From: Immersiella caudata
Taxonomy: Eukaryota > Ascomycota > Sordariomycetes > Sordariales > Lasiosphaeriaceae
DNA: 64,000 nt
Direction: 5' to 3'
Assembly (NCBI GenBank): GCA_030512335.1
Contig: JAULSU010000001.1
Coordinates: 7,440,001 to 7,504,000 of the forward strand
The notes beneath the pieces were generated by a model, which did no database searches, was not told where the DNA came from, and saw nothing but the letters and a program-made list of their open reading frames with translations. Position numbers and translations under genes: made by a program. Positions 46,301 to 58,271 of the stretch are shown here, one piece after another. Every line of letters starts with the position of its first letter. The first letter of the stretch is position 1.

Positions 46301-49300
46301 AGACCCGTCGATTTACACCAGATACCGCAAGCTGTGCAACCGGCGATTTCCACCCGCAAGCACGAGAGTGGCTCAGAGCCGAGTGAGGCATTCTCCAGCT
46401 CCTGATGGGACCCGAAATCTGCCAACCGCAGCTTTGCCCCGAGACTGTGGAAGTGTGGTGCTTGACCGGGAAATTGAAAGTGTGTGTTGCGGTCGGGTGA
46501 TGAGGAATCAGCTCCAAGCTCGAAATTTCAGGGGCTGAAGCCTTCCGGGCAATGGCAATGTCCCGGTGACCGCGCCTCCCTATGAGGTTTGAGAGCGACT
46601 ATGTCATCTTATTGATGGAGACTGGACATCTCAAGTGGGCTGGCAGACTCAACAACCGGGCTCACCGACGACGAGGCCAACTTTGGAATATCCGTGCTGT
46701 CCGAATGGGCGTAAGAGCGAAGTAGCCTCGCAAGCTGTAGCATAGCCGTCGCCCGAGATCCATGATCATGTCGTCCCGGGGTATCGTCTTCTCAGCATTT
46801 CTAGGCTCTCCTGACCACCTGTGTGCTGTAGGCACGGAGGGCCTGAAAAATTTGGTCTGCCTTGTGTCATTGTAGATCCCACGGGCACGTAGGTGGTAAC
46901 TGCCAAATCATCGCCGCGATATGGCATTATTCGTGGGGCTTGGTTGATTGCAATCCGCCGTGGCCAATGAGGGCGAGATTTGTGGGCTCTGTGAAGAGTA
47001 CGTAGCTTGTGCACTTTCTGTCAGACGGAGGTTTGACCATGGCAATGTTTGCGTCCTTCTTGCTTGAGCTTCCAGTTTGTCATTAATGTTGGTATGGCAT
47101 CCCGGGTGTGGAATTCTGTTGTCCACAATGTATCAACTTACCTGGTTCGTCGTGGTCTCGGAAGTGGTGGCAAATGTGTGGTTTGACGAGATAGGGGTTG
47201 TTGTGTAACATCACGAACCGCATCGCCCAAAAGTCACGAGACCAGCACTCGGTGCGCGTCTTGCAACGCCCCGAGTGGGCTCCCCAACGGAAATCTGGCC
47301 AACCTTGTCGAGCCTGAGCGGTGGTTCCCTCTCGGCGTATCGGACGCTTTTACCAATTGCCGATTCTGGTGTCGTGCGAGATCCGGGTGAGTTACCTGCC
47401 TCCCCGAGTGGAGATCGTGTTGCACTGGGAGGGAAGCTCTTGAGCTCGTGTCGTACCACCAATCCAGGCATCTAGTGGCTGCTCAGCATGTGCATCGAGC
47501 AACCCGAGCTTCCGTGAGGCAAAGTAATGGTGCCAGGCTCCCATTCCTACACTTGAGATCAGCTCTTGGCCACGGGAGAGAAAGTCGGTCACTACTCACC
47601 TAGGTCTCGCACTGGTGATGTGGCGACTGGGACCCGCTCTTTGGTTTATATACCCAGATTAATGGCAATTCCCTGGCCAAAGATGACATTTGTTGATGCC
47701 CCTTAAAGCAGAGCCGCAACGAGAGATGCTGGCTCGGCAAGGCAACAACTGCGCCCGACATTAAACCGATCTGGTGCTGATTGGACCACCGCAACCACAG
47801 GACATCCTGAATCGCCACTATCGGCCAATCGCTGAACTCGAAGCAATTGCACAGAACCCAGGTGTGAGACCAAATCCTACGTGGTGGTCGTGTCGGTGTC
47901 AAAAAGCGAGCTCTTCAGCGAGAAATCCAGGCACCAACCGCCACGAGACACGACTGCGTGAGGCTCACGGAGGTCCGAAGGAAGAAGACTCCAAAATCAT
48001 CACCGCCCGACGCAGAATATGTCCCAATCAAGCATTCCCAATGAAGCATCTTGAAAGGCACCGGGCTCCAAATTTCTCGGTGAACGTATGCGATGGGCCG
48101 CCTAGCCAGCCACGAGGTGCCGCCTTGAACAGAACAACACGACGGTCTCATGTTCACGAGCTTGAACTTGATGAAAGGATACTCGACGCGAAGGCAACAA
48201 GGTCTTCATTCGGATGCAGGGAAAACTGCTGGGTAGTATTCATGACCCTCGGCGTCGTCCTCAAAACGCCCGGCTGGGCGTGGCTTCCGCGTCCGAGGAC
48301 GAAGTAGTCGCACGCCCAAGGCTGGATCAGCCCAGTGACGTTGAACTCATCGTTTCGATGTCCATGGCCCCAAACTTGGACTCGATAGAGATGGATGTCG
48401 GAGAGTCAGAGCCTCGAGGAAGAGGTCAAAGAATTTGTGGGCGTCGCTAGCCTCAGGACGAGTTCGGAAAGGGGTAAAGTGCGTGCCACGGGCTCTGCGC
48501 GCCGCTGTATTGGAGCCTGGAAACCAATTTTTGGCAACTGAGAGTGTAGTTGCCTAAGTAGAAGGGCTTTCCGCGGATATCGTTCCATATCGGTGCTGCT
48601 GGAAAAGGTACTTCAGGGGCGAGATGATCGCGCCGCCGTGGGGTCCTTGAAACAAGTATTATTCCCATCGGGCTCCGATCTGACCGATATCGTTGGGCTG
48701 CAACGAAGCCATTTTAGTCCTGCAGAACTGGTCTCGGGAAGCCTGCCGTGCGTCCGTAAAGTGCATGAATGAACCACTTGCGTCTGACACAGCGGGTTGG
48801 GATAGGTTGGTTAGATCACCGGTAAGTTATCGTGTAGGCAGGTAAAACAGCAATCTGCTGGATGGCGGTACGGCGCCTGACGGATATGACCTCCAGTGAA
48901 GCTTGCGATGTGAGTCTTGGAGGCCAAAAAACCTTTCTGTGGGATGGCCCACATGGGAAAGGGTTGAAGGGAGAAGTCATTGGCCTAGCGGTGATCATGC
49001 ACGCAAATTAGAGTTTGGGGACGGAGCTGCAGGGCGGTCCTCCCCCCTGTTCTGGTTGGTCTAGCCATGCTGCAAGACAGCAATTTGGGATAGCTGTGAG
49101 CTACGTCATCTGTGACAGGGCCTATATCAGGTCACCTGCTCCAAGCCTTCCCACCCTCATTCATCGCTCCTTGGGTCTAGTCTCTGCGTGTTTCAGCCAA
49201 CTTGGTCTCATCGCCAGTCTGTCATTCACCGCGGACCGAAAACGATCGCGCGGTTGCTCTTGGCTGCGCTGCGCTAGTGCCCGCCAGCCATATATCAGGC

Positions 49301-49383
49301 CATCGCCAGCCGCGAATCTTGCGCAAGCTTGGCCCATTTTCCACCTCGTCCTTCACGTCTTCAGTACCGGCTGTGAAACCACC
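43343..49383. other. Six-kilobase gene-poor block
   Basis: No confident gene. Many ORFs of 60-177 residues occur on both strands, overlapping and without motifs. The most gene-like part is 43680-44240: a long CT-rich leader (poly-T/CT at 43930-43963) leads to ATG at 43988 opening MYPSAGMVRTSPYDAAAIGG, which stops after 28 codons; a possible downstream exon ends at a GTGAGT near 44230. Another ORF at 45085 (MSSDIDPATASPPFWSS) ends at a GTAAGT. A 13-base A run lies near 45425. It could hold an unusual multi-exon gene, non-coding RNA or decayed sequence; I cannot decide. Confidence 0.4.
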
Positions 49384-49949
49384 ATGGCATTTGGAAGTTT
49401 ATCACTGAGCTACGTGCTTTTTTGCGTGCTGCATTTCGGGCAGTTCGTTTTGGCAATCACAGTCTGTGGTCTTTACGGGGTTGAACTTAATCGCGCGGCC
49501 AAGGCAGGTGTGCACGCCGACGGGAAATGGGTAAGATTCGAGTTGGTGCGCTCTCAGCTAAGTGTCGCTGACCGCAGCAGGTCTTCGCTGAGGTCGTTGG
49601 TGGCCTTTCGGCCATCACCTCCGTTCTCTATTTCCTACCCTTTATTCTTCGTTTCGCCTTAGTATGGGCGTGGAACTTGATCCTGTTCATCCTCTGGATC
49701 GCCCTCTTTGGCGTGTTTGGCAGCGTGAGTAGACCGGGACTACTAGTATGATGCATGAGCTGACACCCGACCTAGATGTACATCAAAGAGGACCCCGAAG
49801 GCAACTCCGACATCCAACGAATGAAGAACGCCGTCTGGGTCGTCCTGGCGAACGCTATCCTCTGGCTCATTGCCACGATTGGGTATTTTGTTTACTGGTG
49901 GGGACATCGGGATCGCCGCTCTCGTTTCACCGGCCGCGCGAAGGTTTAG
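49384..49949 (+). CDS. MARVEL-domain four-pass membrane protein
   Basis: Exons 49384-49530, 49581-49724, 49776-49949, introns of 50 and 51 bp; 154 residues. Four hydrophobic segments are seen: SYVLFCVLHFGQFVLAITV, SAITSVLYFLPFIL, WNLILFILWIALFGVFG and VWVVLANAILWLIATIGYFV, with a short basic tail RRSRFTGRAKV. The spacing, VCGLYGVEL after helix 1 and the acidic loop after helix 3 (YIKEDPEGNSDIQRMKNAVW) match fungal MARVEL proteins, which sit in the plasma membrane or eisosome-like domains. Function of this one is unknown. The ATG has a perfect ACCATGG context. Confidence 0.93.
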
Positions 49950-52900
49950 GAGACGATGATGGTATGAGCTCATGAACACACGAGAGAACCAGAGGTTCCT
50001 GTTATCCTTATGGCTATCCTCGCTGGCGCTCGGTCTTTTTCTGTTGGAAAGTGACTTTCCTGGAGGTATACGGCGATACATCACTACGATACCCAACACA
50101 TAATATTATGCAGTACTGTTGCCCTTCTTTGGTTGTGGAATTTGGGTTGAATGGCAATGTAGAGAATCTGGTTTGCGATCCTCAATGGAAATCTGCTGTG
50201 AGGGCATTGAACCCGTGAACTTCATTGCTTGAAAGGAGCCAACGCCCGGCAGTTACGATGAGACTCGATGTTCGACATTCCACCTTCGGAAGATGGAATT
50301 TCCATTGTAATCATGGGTGCACCAATCTTCATTAAACTTTGCCGTTTACCACCTCATCCCCGCACCGCCGCCATGGGTGTGGTTTGCTTCGGATTCTCAA
50401 TGCCCTATGACGTCAGATCTTATCTCGCGCTCATGCGTAACAGCGATCAGAGGACTGCGGCCGGGGCCATGTCCTCCTTTTCTTTCACAAGCGCAACGAG
50501 CAGCAAGAGCTTTTGGAAAACTTGCCCTTCGCCAATTTTCGTCTCTGGAGGCCACTCCGCAGTACGTCCGGCATCGAAGTGTCAAGCCTGGCAAATGCTC
50601 ATAGCAGTCTTATGGAAGGCGGTTCCCAACCGCAACATTAGAGACCAGCGACGCTCCTGGCTTGATACGGTAGAGATCCGCAGAAGCCGATGAGACCCTG
50701 AGACGTTCCAAGCTGGGAGGACAAGCCAGAGCGAATCCGACTCGGCAGAGAGATCAGAGATCCACGCGATCTGCAATCTCAGTTTCCCCGGCACTCGCGC
50801 GCTCGCCACGCTTGGTCACGGTATCGTGAGTACATCTTCCGCGAGACCACTGATGGCCGAGCTTGCGCTCGCTCGTGCGACCGGTTCACTGAGAGTGGCA
50901 CGAATGACTGCCGTTCCAAGTCCTCCAGCGCCGAGAAGGGGACGGCTTGTTTCCTTGCTCTGCCGCAGGACCACGGGTGCGAAGCCGGCCGGGTCGACCT
51001 CTAATGATCAGCGCTGCGGACTGCTGATGCGAATGACCCGAGATTCTCATGTTTTGGAATCAGGAAGTTACAGCACCGATAGCGGATTGCCTTTGAAATT
51101 CGCCCTTGGAACTGTTGTGTACAGGCCGTTGAAATCCGGCGCGGACTCGGTCGCCGGGCCGCATCGGGGATGCGGTGCGCTACCCCACACATCGAATAGG
51201 GCGTTGTCCGCCCCCTAAAATTCTCTCCACGCTGCCGACGCACAGCAATCCCACCCACCTGTTGCTCCGGTGTCCCTACGACATGACAGCTCAGGTCTCA
51301 CGCGCCATCTCGCCGTTTCATCCAGGAGTTGCCGCCCGGAAGGGGGTGTACCCTTCACCGTGCCGATTATCCACCTCACCGCACACTTCGACGTCACAGG
51401 CAGCGCTGAGCCAGCGCTTGTGGATGCGGCTACCCGGCTGTGCATGTTTGTCGAGCCTCCATTAGTGCAGTGCAATGAACCCTTGTGTAGATTTCCCAGT
51501 TGCCTCTTGTCGAGGTGTCGGCAAGCGACTGCCGGCTCTCGATATTGGACGCCATATATGCGCCCGGCCCGGAAAGCCATAGCGGAGGCTCGTCGCGCAT
51601 AGCTGGGCTGCTCTTCTGCAACCAAGTGGTATTGTTTTCCACTTGTCGTACGAGTTTTGCAGAGATCAGCAGAGCAACCCTTCCGCGTAGCGACAAACGA
51701 CGAATGATACCTGCCCCTTTGCAGAGGGTCGGGAGGGGAGAAGGTTGTCGCCAGGTCGTTGGCTTGGGCGATCAGGGTCTGCACCCTGCGAAAGCCAATG
51801 CTGCTGCAAGTTTGGTGCTTTCTCATTTCTTCGTCGGCCCACTTCGTAGCTTCTAGCGTCATCGCATTCTCAGACAATTCGATGTCGACATGGTGCCGCA
51901 ACCCTCGTCGACGGGCTGTGTCGCATCCATTTGCAGCTTTCGGCTCCGCGCTGCAAACGCTGGACCTTCCCCCTGCCCTCAGGAGGGTGGTCAGCACTGC
52001 CGTTTGGGGATGTGGTAGTGATATGTCTTCCTGAAATGAGCGCCAACTGTTGTTATCTGTTGCTGCCCATGGCTAACTGGCCATGGGCGCCTCGGATTAT
52101 TCATCCGAGATACAATCGCGTATCCTGACGGTGAAGCACTGCTTATTAGGGCAGGGCTGGCTCTTGTTCTCGAAAAGCCCAGGGTAGGGGTCGCACAGGG
52201 GTGCATCCCGCCGCCTGAGCAGGTCATTGGGGAAGATCACCAAGGCGGATGTGACTGTGCCGTCGAAGTGGGTGGGGTAAGACCATCCAAGGCTCTTAAC
52301 CTTGACAGGGAGGGATCACCAGGTTCCCGGGTTCCTTGGACGGAGGACCTAAAGAAACCCAGGGTCCCCCCTTTCTGTGCGATGGCCAGTCGCTGAATTT
52401 GTTTCTCGACCATCAAACACAGCCGCCAGCGAACGAACCCACACCTTCAACTTCCGCTTCTTCATTCCCACCGCGCCCTTCCATGAAACCTACCCATCCC
52501 TGTCTGGTTTTTGTGTGTGGTGGGCGGTTCAAGGGGAGACGACCGAGACTGGTGCTGCAGAAGTCTTCCACGCCTGCTCCTCGCTACGTCCTGCAACGCA
52601 GCAACTTGACAACGTGGACACGCCTGAGCGGTAACAACTAGCCTTTTGACGGAGGATAATCGACAGGCGGACCCGATACCTTTGTTTCGGCCCCAGTGCC
52701 GTGATTCCCGATCCTTGACACAGGTGGAAGCGCACGCTGGAGAAAGAGGGGCGACAAGGACTCGACTACTCCTGACGTCAGGGATATTGTTAGGTTCCTC
52801 GGCCTGTTCAATACATACTTTGGGCGCTGTGTCGCAAGGAATACAGCATTGGGGAGTCCAACCCCCACAGTGTCAACAAACGGTGGTAAGTAAATATCCG

Positions 52901-53336
52901 ATGAAGAAGGGCAGAGGAGAATCGTGGCTTCTCTAAGTTTCAGCCGCCCTTCCAAAGCCGCCACCCTATGACACGGATTGCCCAAGCTTGACAGGGTCTT
53001 GAGAGTGAAGCCATACATAAGGTTCACAGTCAAGCTGGATGCCTTATCTGGTTATCCATCTCCGCAGATCGTGGCTTCCAAACTTGCAAACCGTCCCAAG
53101 TCTGGGCGCTCGCAATCGCCACATCAAGTGATAAGACAGCCGTCAATATCTTTTCAACACCTCAACTTTCATCGACTCCCGCCGCACTTATTTTCGCAAA
53201 CGCAAATAACTTGCTAACAACCCGCTAGTTCGCCAGTCTACGGCGCGTGTGACACCGGGCACAAACCTTCGATATCTCTCGCCCCGGGTCCCTCCAGCTA
53301 CACCCAGGATCTACCAGCTAGCGGAGCATCCACGAG
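49950..53336. other. Gene-poor region upstream of the 53.3-kb gene
   Basis: 3.4 kb without a supported gene. The longest ORF (51215-51997, minus, 260 residues) shows no domain and is opposed by ORFs on the other strand, so it is treated as chance. The last 200 bp before 53337 are C/A-rich and free of ATG just before the start, as expected for a leader. Confidence 0.45.
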
Positions 53337-55122
53337 ATGGCAAGTTTCAGAGGGTCATCTAACCCTGCGAACCTGTCACCCTCGCGGGCCTTGCGACCGA
53401 TCCTTCAACAGCGCGCGCAGTCCAGCTCTTCCGAGGCGTCGTGCGGCTCCGCCAGCCCCGCGTCAGAAGATCAATTCGTATTCTCAGTCGGAAACACCCC
53501 GTCCAACGAATACCCGCCATCTCACAGCTCAGCCGTCAGTTCTGGCAACCGCACGGGAGCCCGAACGTCGGCACCTCGAGAGGGTCTCCTTTTTGGCAAG
53601 CGTAAGTGGTGTCTTATTAGCTCTCCTCCTCCCGCTTCGCTGCTTGGCCCACGTCTGGTGTGGTGTCGTCATGACGCTGCGAGGCTGCGGTATGCTCGTC
53701 GTGCTTCCGAGTGGTCGAGCTGTCTCGTGGCTTACGTCGTCATGGCATTTCGCCGCGTCCGCGCCTGTCTCCAAGTGAGACAAGCCTTCGGCTGCGCCCG
53801 GTGTTTATCTCCGAGCGGCGCGACCAAAGCCTCCAATCCCCAGCAGAGACCCGCGCCACGGCGGGGTTAGCGACCCCACAACGGGCCCGGCTCTTGTTGG
53901 TTGCAACTGGCGACGGCGCTTCTCCAAGGGCCACTTAGCGCACCCCTGCAAGAACTGCGTCATAGGCCGTTCATTTTGAGTTTCGTGATCAAGACCATCG
54001 CATCCGTTCCTCGATGAAAAGTTCGCGTTGTTGACATGTTTTCCCTTAGGAACCTCAATAGCTGCTATTGCAGAAATCTCCGAATCTCTTACATCCGCAC
54101 AGAGCAAGCCGATAGCCATCGAGCTCCCAACCGCCCGAAGAGCCTTCCTAGACCCCGAATCCGCCCCTGCCGATACACCCCCGGAACCGCTGTCTGCGAG
54201 AGGTGACATTCCTGGGTAGGTCTTCCACCCATATTGTAGTGCGTTCCTAACGACTTGCCCTCACAGAGGATATTTTCCTCTTCACGAAGATCCAAAGTCT
54301 AGAGTCAGACGGCCACATCCTTTCCATTTGGACGCCAGCAAAGCGAAGCACCGATCCCTGAACCGCGCGGCCGACTCAAGCAAAACAACCTCGCAAGTTC
54401 CAACCGTTCAAGAGCCACCGCACTTCCCATTTGGCACGCCCCCTAGCTCAACCATGTCGGGATCTCAAACGCCGGTGTCGTCAACCATGTCGGGATCTCA
54501 CACGCCGGTGTCGTCTTACATCCCCATCGGTGTTCACGACAGTGCGGCGCTCCCACTCGGGAAATACTACCCATCCAACTACGAGAGGCGGCCCGTCGGT
54601 GGCTCTCATAGCCACTTACACTCCCCAACCAGAGCGGGTGTTGGGTTAGCTGCAAAATCTGAACCTCAGGTACCTCTGTATCGACACGACTCTGCGACAG
54701 CACACTCCCGAACGAATTCCGAGGTCAAGCGCCGGCTCGTTCAGTATCAGCGGGATATGGTGGCGCAGGCAGCCATGGCAGCCAGTGCCTTGCTGGCAAA
54801 CAACGAGGCCTCGGCTTCGAGCGGTACAACGCCTACATCAACCCTTCCAGGGGGTGTAACGCTGCCGAGCAATGTACAGCTGGGTCGTACAATCGTCAAG
54901 ACCCACAAACCCATTTCTCCCAGGTTGGAGCCTCTCGGAAGCCCTGGGCCCGTCACACCCATGTCCTTGGAGGTTGGATCGGAAGGTTACATGCTGTTGA
55001 GTCGGTCTACTACCAGCTCGCATGGTGACCAAGCTGGCGCGATTCATGTCGAACATGCGAGGCAGCGTTCGGAACAGCAAGCTTCTCCTGTCGCGGAGAG
55101 AGGACCGCTAATCTCGGTGTAG
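53337..55122 (+). CDS. Conserved fungal disordered protein with GGYFPLHEDP motif
   Basis: Exons 53337-53601, 54050-54215, 54267-55122; 428 residues, all phases consistent. The N-terminus is Ser-rich (NLSPSRALRPILQQRAQSSS), the middle has the most conserved part, GGYFPLHEDPKSRVRRPHPF, assembled across the second intron, and the C-terminal half is Ser/Thr/Pro-rich with one predicted helix (NSEVKRRLVQYQRDMVAQAA). I recognise the GYFPLHEDP string from hypothetical proteins across ascomycetes but know no function. The first intron is 448 bp, much longer than typical. The absence of membrane segments and the charged helix suggest a cytosolic or nuclear adaptor, which is a guess. Confidence 0.83.
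54453..54512 (+). repeat. In-frame 30-bp tandem repeat encoding STMSGSQTPVS units
   Basis: Two 30-bp copies differing at one or two bases encode consecutive STMSGSQTPVS and STMSGSHTPVS peptides in the preceding gene. A recent duplication in a disordered segment. Confidence 0.85.
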
Positions 55123-55899
55123 CAAGCCAGAGATTGATATTTTGTGTTCTTTTTTATTGCATCTGTCGGAGCGTTGTACTGTCACTTGGTCTGAGGCAAC
55201 CGGGCTGGGTTTTGAGACGATCAGCATGTGATACCCCGCTCAAAAGAGCATAACACGGGACTCGAGAGGATTGGAAAACTGGTCAGGGGTATCATCTGCC
55301 AGCAAAGTTACTTTTTGAGGCGTTCCGCTCTGATGGAATAAGGGAGGTTAGGAGAAACGGGCCGCTGTATTGTACCCAGGAGAGTAGACTTTGCTTCATA
55401 GTAGCTATTCTATTCCAAATATATGACGATTCTGCAGTCCTCAGTGTTAGCCACACCACAGTGACAGGATGGAAAGTCTTGGATGAAGTGAGATTGTCTT
55501 GAGCGCAGAGTACACATACACCCCTAAGGCTCTACAGAGCCCCATCTGTCCCAGCAAGTGGCAGAAACACATGCAAAAGTGGAAGAGCTTTGCGTCGAAA
55601 ACATCTATTGCCATTTTGATCAACACTACGTTCTGTTGTGATGACTATATTCTCAAACCCGGACCGCCAGCGGAGACCAACTGGCTGGCATCACTCTCCT
55701 ATTTTTTTTGGTCATTATCGCGTAAAATCTCGATCCCCGACTGTGCTCGACGTCTGTCTAGCATACCTGGCATTGCCAAATACTCTCGTGTATTCCTTGA
55801 CCCTTCTGTATCCCGCGTGGCTGAACCAGCAAAAGTAAGCACATGGCTCTGCAAATGGCTTGGGTAAAGCATCAAATCTGTGTGTGTCGCTAAGTCGCA
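55123..55899. terminator. Convergent intergenic region
   Basis: 777 bp between two convergent genes; 55137-55160 is T-rich (TTTTGTGTTCTTTTTTATTG) and likely part of the plus gene's 3' processing region. A 122-residue plus ORF at 55499 has no motif and overlaps the AT-rich part. Confidence 0.45.
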
Positions 55900-57589
55900 T
55901 CAAGCCGGCTTGCTAGTGGTCGATGTCAGCTACTAACTTCCATTCTAGGACAATATTTGCATGTCTCAGGAGGTTTCCTCCTTAGGCCTCCTGAGACAAT
56001 AGGGTAAAAGGACTAAACGGGCAAGAAACCGCAGCAATCGCACATACCAATAGTTGGCTGGGAAGCTCCCTTTTGCCCCGTTCAACTCTCCAACCCACCA
56101 GTCTTGATCTGTCACCGTCTTCTTAACAATCTTGATCCTATCGCCTTCGCGGAATGACAGATCCCCTTGCCCCTGGCCAGTAAATGCATACTGGGCAATC
56201 ACGAATTCCTCCGGTGCAGGGTTGGCGAAGCGCTTTGGCGGCGGCGGTGGTGGTGGCTTCTTCTTCACAAACCCATTTCCAGTGGGCGTATACCCTCCTT
56301 GAGAGCCCGCAGAAGCATCCGTCGAAGCAGTAGATGGCCGGTCCCGGTTTCCAAAGTAATCCCGCGCTTGTAAAGTACCAGGGGATACCCCTGGAGAGAC
56401 ATTGTTCCGTGAACGATCCACGGCGGCTCCGCCCAGAATGGTGGCCGTTGTGAAGTCGGTGGGGGCCAGATAGTCTGGCCGCTTCGGAGACGGGTCTACC
56501 GGGGAAGCAGGCTGCCTCAACGACGTCATGGAGGGCACCCGTAGGGCCCGCGGCTGCGGACCGTTGCTATTGCTGGGAATGAGGCCTGACGAGGTACGGC
56601 GGGGTTCCGACGGCAGAGAAGGCTTTCGAGTCTGGGTGTCGAGGTTCAGGGGCTCGCGGAGACCCTTGCCCCGTGCGATTATGCTGATAGCTTCAACCTG
56701 GCCGCGGATGGGCACGTAAGCTGCGTTCCAGGTTGCGATCACATCGTCCATCGGAGGAGGCGGGGATGGGAAGCCGGAGTCGTCGCAGTAGCCATTCAGG
56801 GTCGTGTAGTATAGCCCGAGGAGTCGGTTTTGAATGAGAACAATGTTTGCGATCAGGGGCGGAATGAGACTGAACGACGCAGCTATGATTGGCGGGAGCG
56901 TCTCTCGCAGATGCTCATCCGCAATCGCAAATTCCTAGAACCGTTAGTGCTGCTGCGAGAACTGGCTCAGAGGCCCAAGGCCTTACATCTGCTGCGCGGG
57001 ACATCTCATCCTCTAGCTTCGCCAGCGCTGCATCTTCTTTTGGCGTCCGGCCCGGCTTCCTTTGAAGCTTGGTAGACTTGTCCTGTATCTTTTCGTAGTC
57101 AACCCTCTTATTCTCTCTCTTCTTGATCGTTTTTCGGACGGGAGCGATGGCGTCGCGAGCGTCCGTGGCGGGCTTGAGGACTCGCTCCTCGATGACGCCA
57201 ATTTCCTCGAGCAGTTCCGTCTTGAGCTCGCCGTATGCCTCCTTCAGCCTGAACGTGCGTTCCAGCAAGAGCTGGGGAGTAGGTGCGGATTCTCGACCAA
57301 TGCCATCAGTAGCCCCAACGATAGGGTCGTAGAGGCCTTCGTATTCCGTAACCACTTGGAATTGGCTGTGCACGAGAGATACCCAAGAGTCTCGCCATAG
57401 TCTCGAATTATCGATGATCTGGATGAGCGGGTGTCAGTGGTGGTCTAGCGACCGGGGTCTTGGGGACTGGCGCACCTGTGCAAGCACCTTGTCGGCATCT
57501 TCGTAGTCATTCAGGAGCACCGACACCTTGGCATTGTCCCCGGGACCCTTTCGCATCAGCTTACCAAACTGCCGCTGCATTGACTGCAT
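55900..57589 (-). CDS. BAR-SH3 protein (Rvs167/Hob-like)
   Basis: Minus strand, exons 57589-57476, 57418-56987, 56934-56048, 55912-55900; 481 residues. The first 240 residues look like a BAR domain, with MQSMQRQFGKLMRKG, the basic helix RKTIKKRENKRVDYEKIQDK and AADEFAIADEHLRETLPPII; a disordered Pro-rich linker ends in KKKPPPPPPPKR, and a C-terminal SH3 (about 422-476) reads VIAQYAFTGQGQGDLSFREG, DQDWWVGELNG and GSFPANY. Such proteins bind curved membrane and actin regulators during endocytosis. The last exon is only 13 nt, adding CKPA and a stop after the introner-like intron (55913-56047). Reading through that intron would add about 27 other residues before a stop. Confidence 0.9.
55913..56047 (-). 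mobile_element. Introner-like element, copy B (last intron of the BAR-SH3 gene)
   Basis: A 135-bp intron, on the minus strand, homologous over its full length to intron 4 of the membrane-protein gene (25635-25785). Here the hairpin is clean: 11-bp arms GTCTCAGGAGG and CCTCCTGAGAC (plus-strand 55963-55973 and 55987-55997) around a 13-nt loop. The 5' end is GTATGTGCGATTGCTGC and the 3' end is GCTGACATCGACCACTAG. Most differences from copy A are transitions plus the different loop. No other copy was found in the window. Confidence 0.9.
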
Positions 57590-58271
57590 TGTGACGCATT
57601 GGCGGTAGGCCTTGGGGTCTGTTTGGTGGTGACTGTTGAAGCTGGGAAATCGGCTCGGGCTTGGTGGGTGTGATGATCTCAAAAATGTTGTAGTGACTGG
57701 TGCTGGTGGGATTGGCGGGTCTCATGAAATCCTTCTGACCTCCACATCGGATGGGGAGGTTTGGAGAAAATAGCGGCGTCTCGGCTGTATCACAAGCAGC
57801 GAATTGTGTTGGGACCGTTAGCCCGTTTACTCATCTCGACATCTGGATGATTGATGACTTCGCGGCGCAGCAGCACAATTCGACAAAGCGAGAAATAGGA
57901 TGGCAAGAGATGCCGAACTGACAACCTGGAAGGGCGATGAGGGGCACAGCGACGCAAATCCCTGTAAATCTATGCCCAACAGCCGCTTGGCAGGCTGAAC
58001 GGAAACCGGACAGGACAAACGTCACTGCCTTCGGGCAGAGCCAATACCCGCCAGCGGGGCCGCCGGGGAGCGGATCGCTGAGGGGCTTCCACCCCGCAGC
58101 CAAGGTGGGGCGCTTTTGTTGTCAGCTGATGGCGCGTGTGGTGGGACGCGCCTTCCAGGTTTGACGTCGCGTCACTCTGGAGAGGCTTGAGTTCTGGATC
58201 CAAACCACGCCGTCCCGAGGAGCTCACCACAGACGAGCCGGTGGAATGCAGCAAAGTTTACCTTCCACGAA
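57590..58271. promoter_or_regulatory. Divergent promoter region, BAR-SH3 and DUF2439 genes
   Basis: 682 bp between two divergent starts. No supported gene; short ORFs of 63-94 residues on both strands are overlapping. Presumed to hold both promoters. Confidence 0.5.

Noticed and set aside
51215..51997. 260-residue minus-strand ORF
   Set aside because: No motif, low-complexity-free but composition typical of chance GC-rich frames, opposed by other ORFs and without a promoter-like leader.
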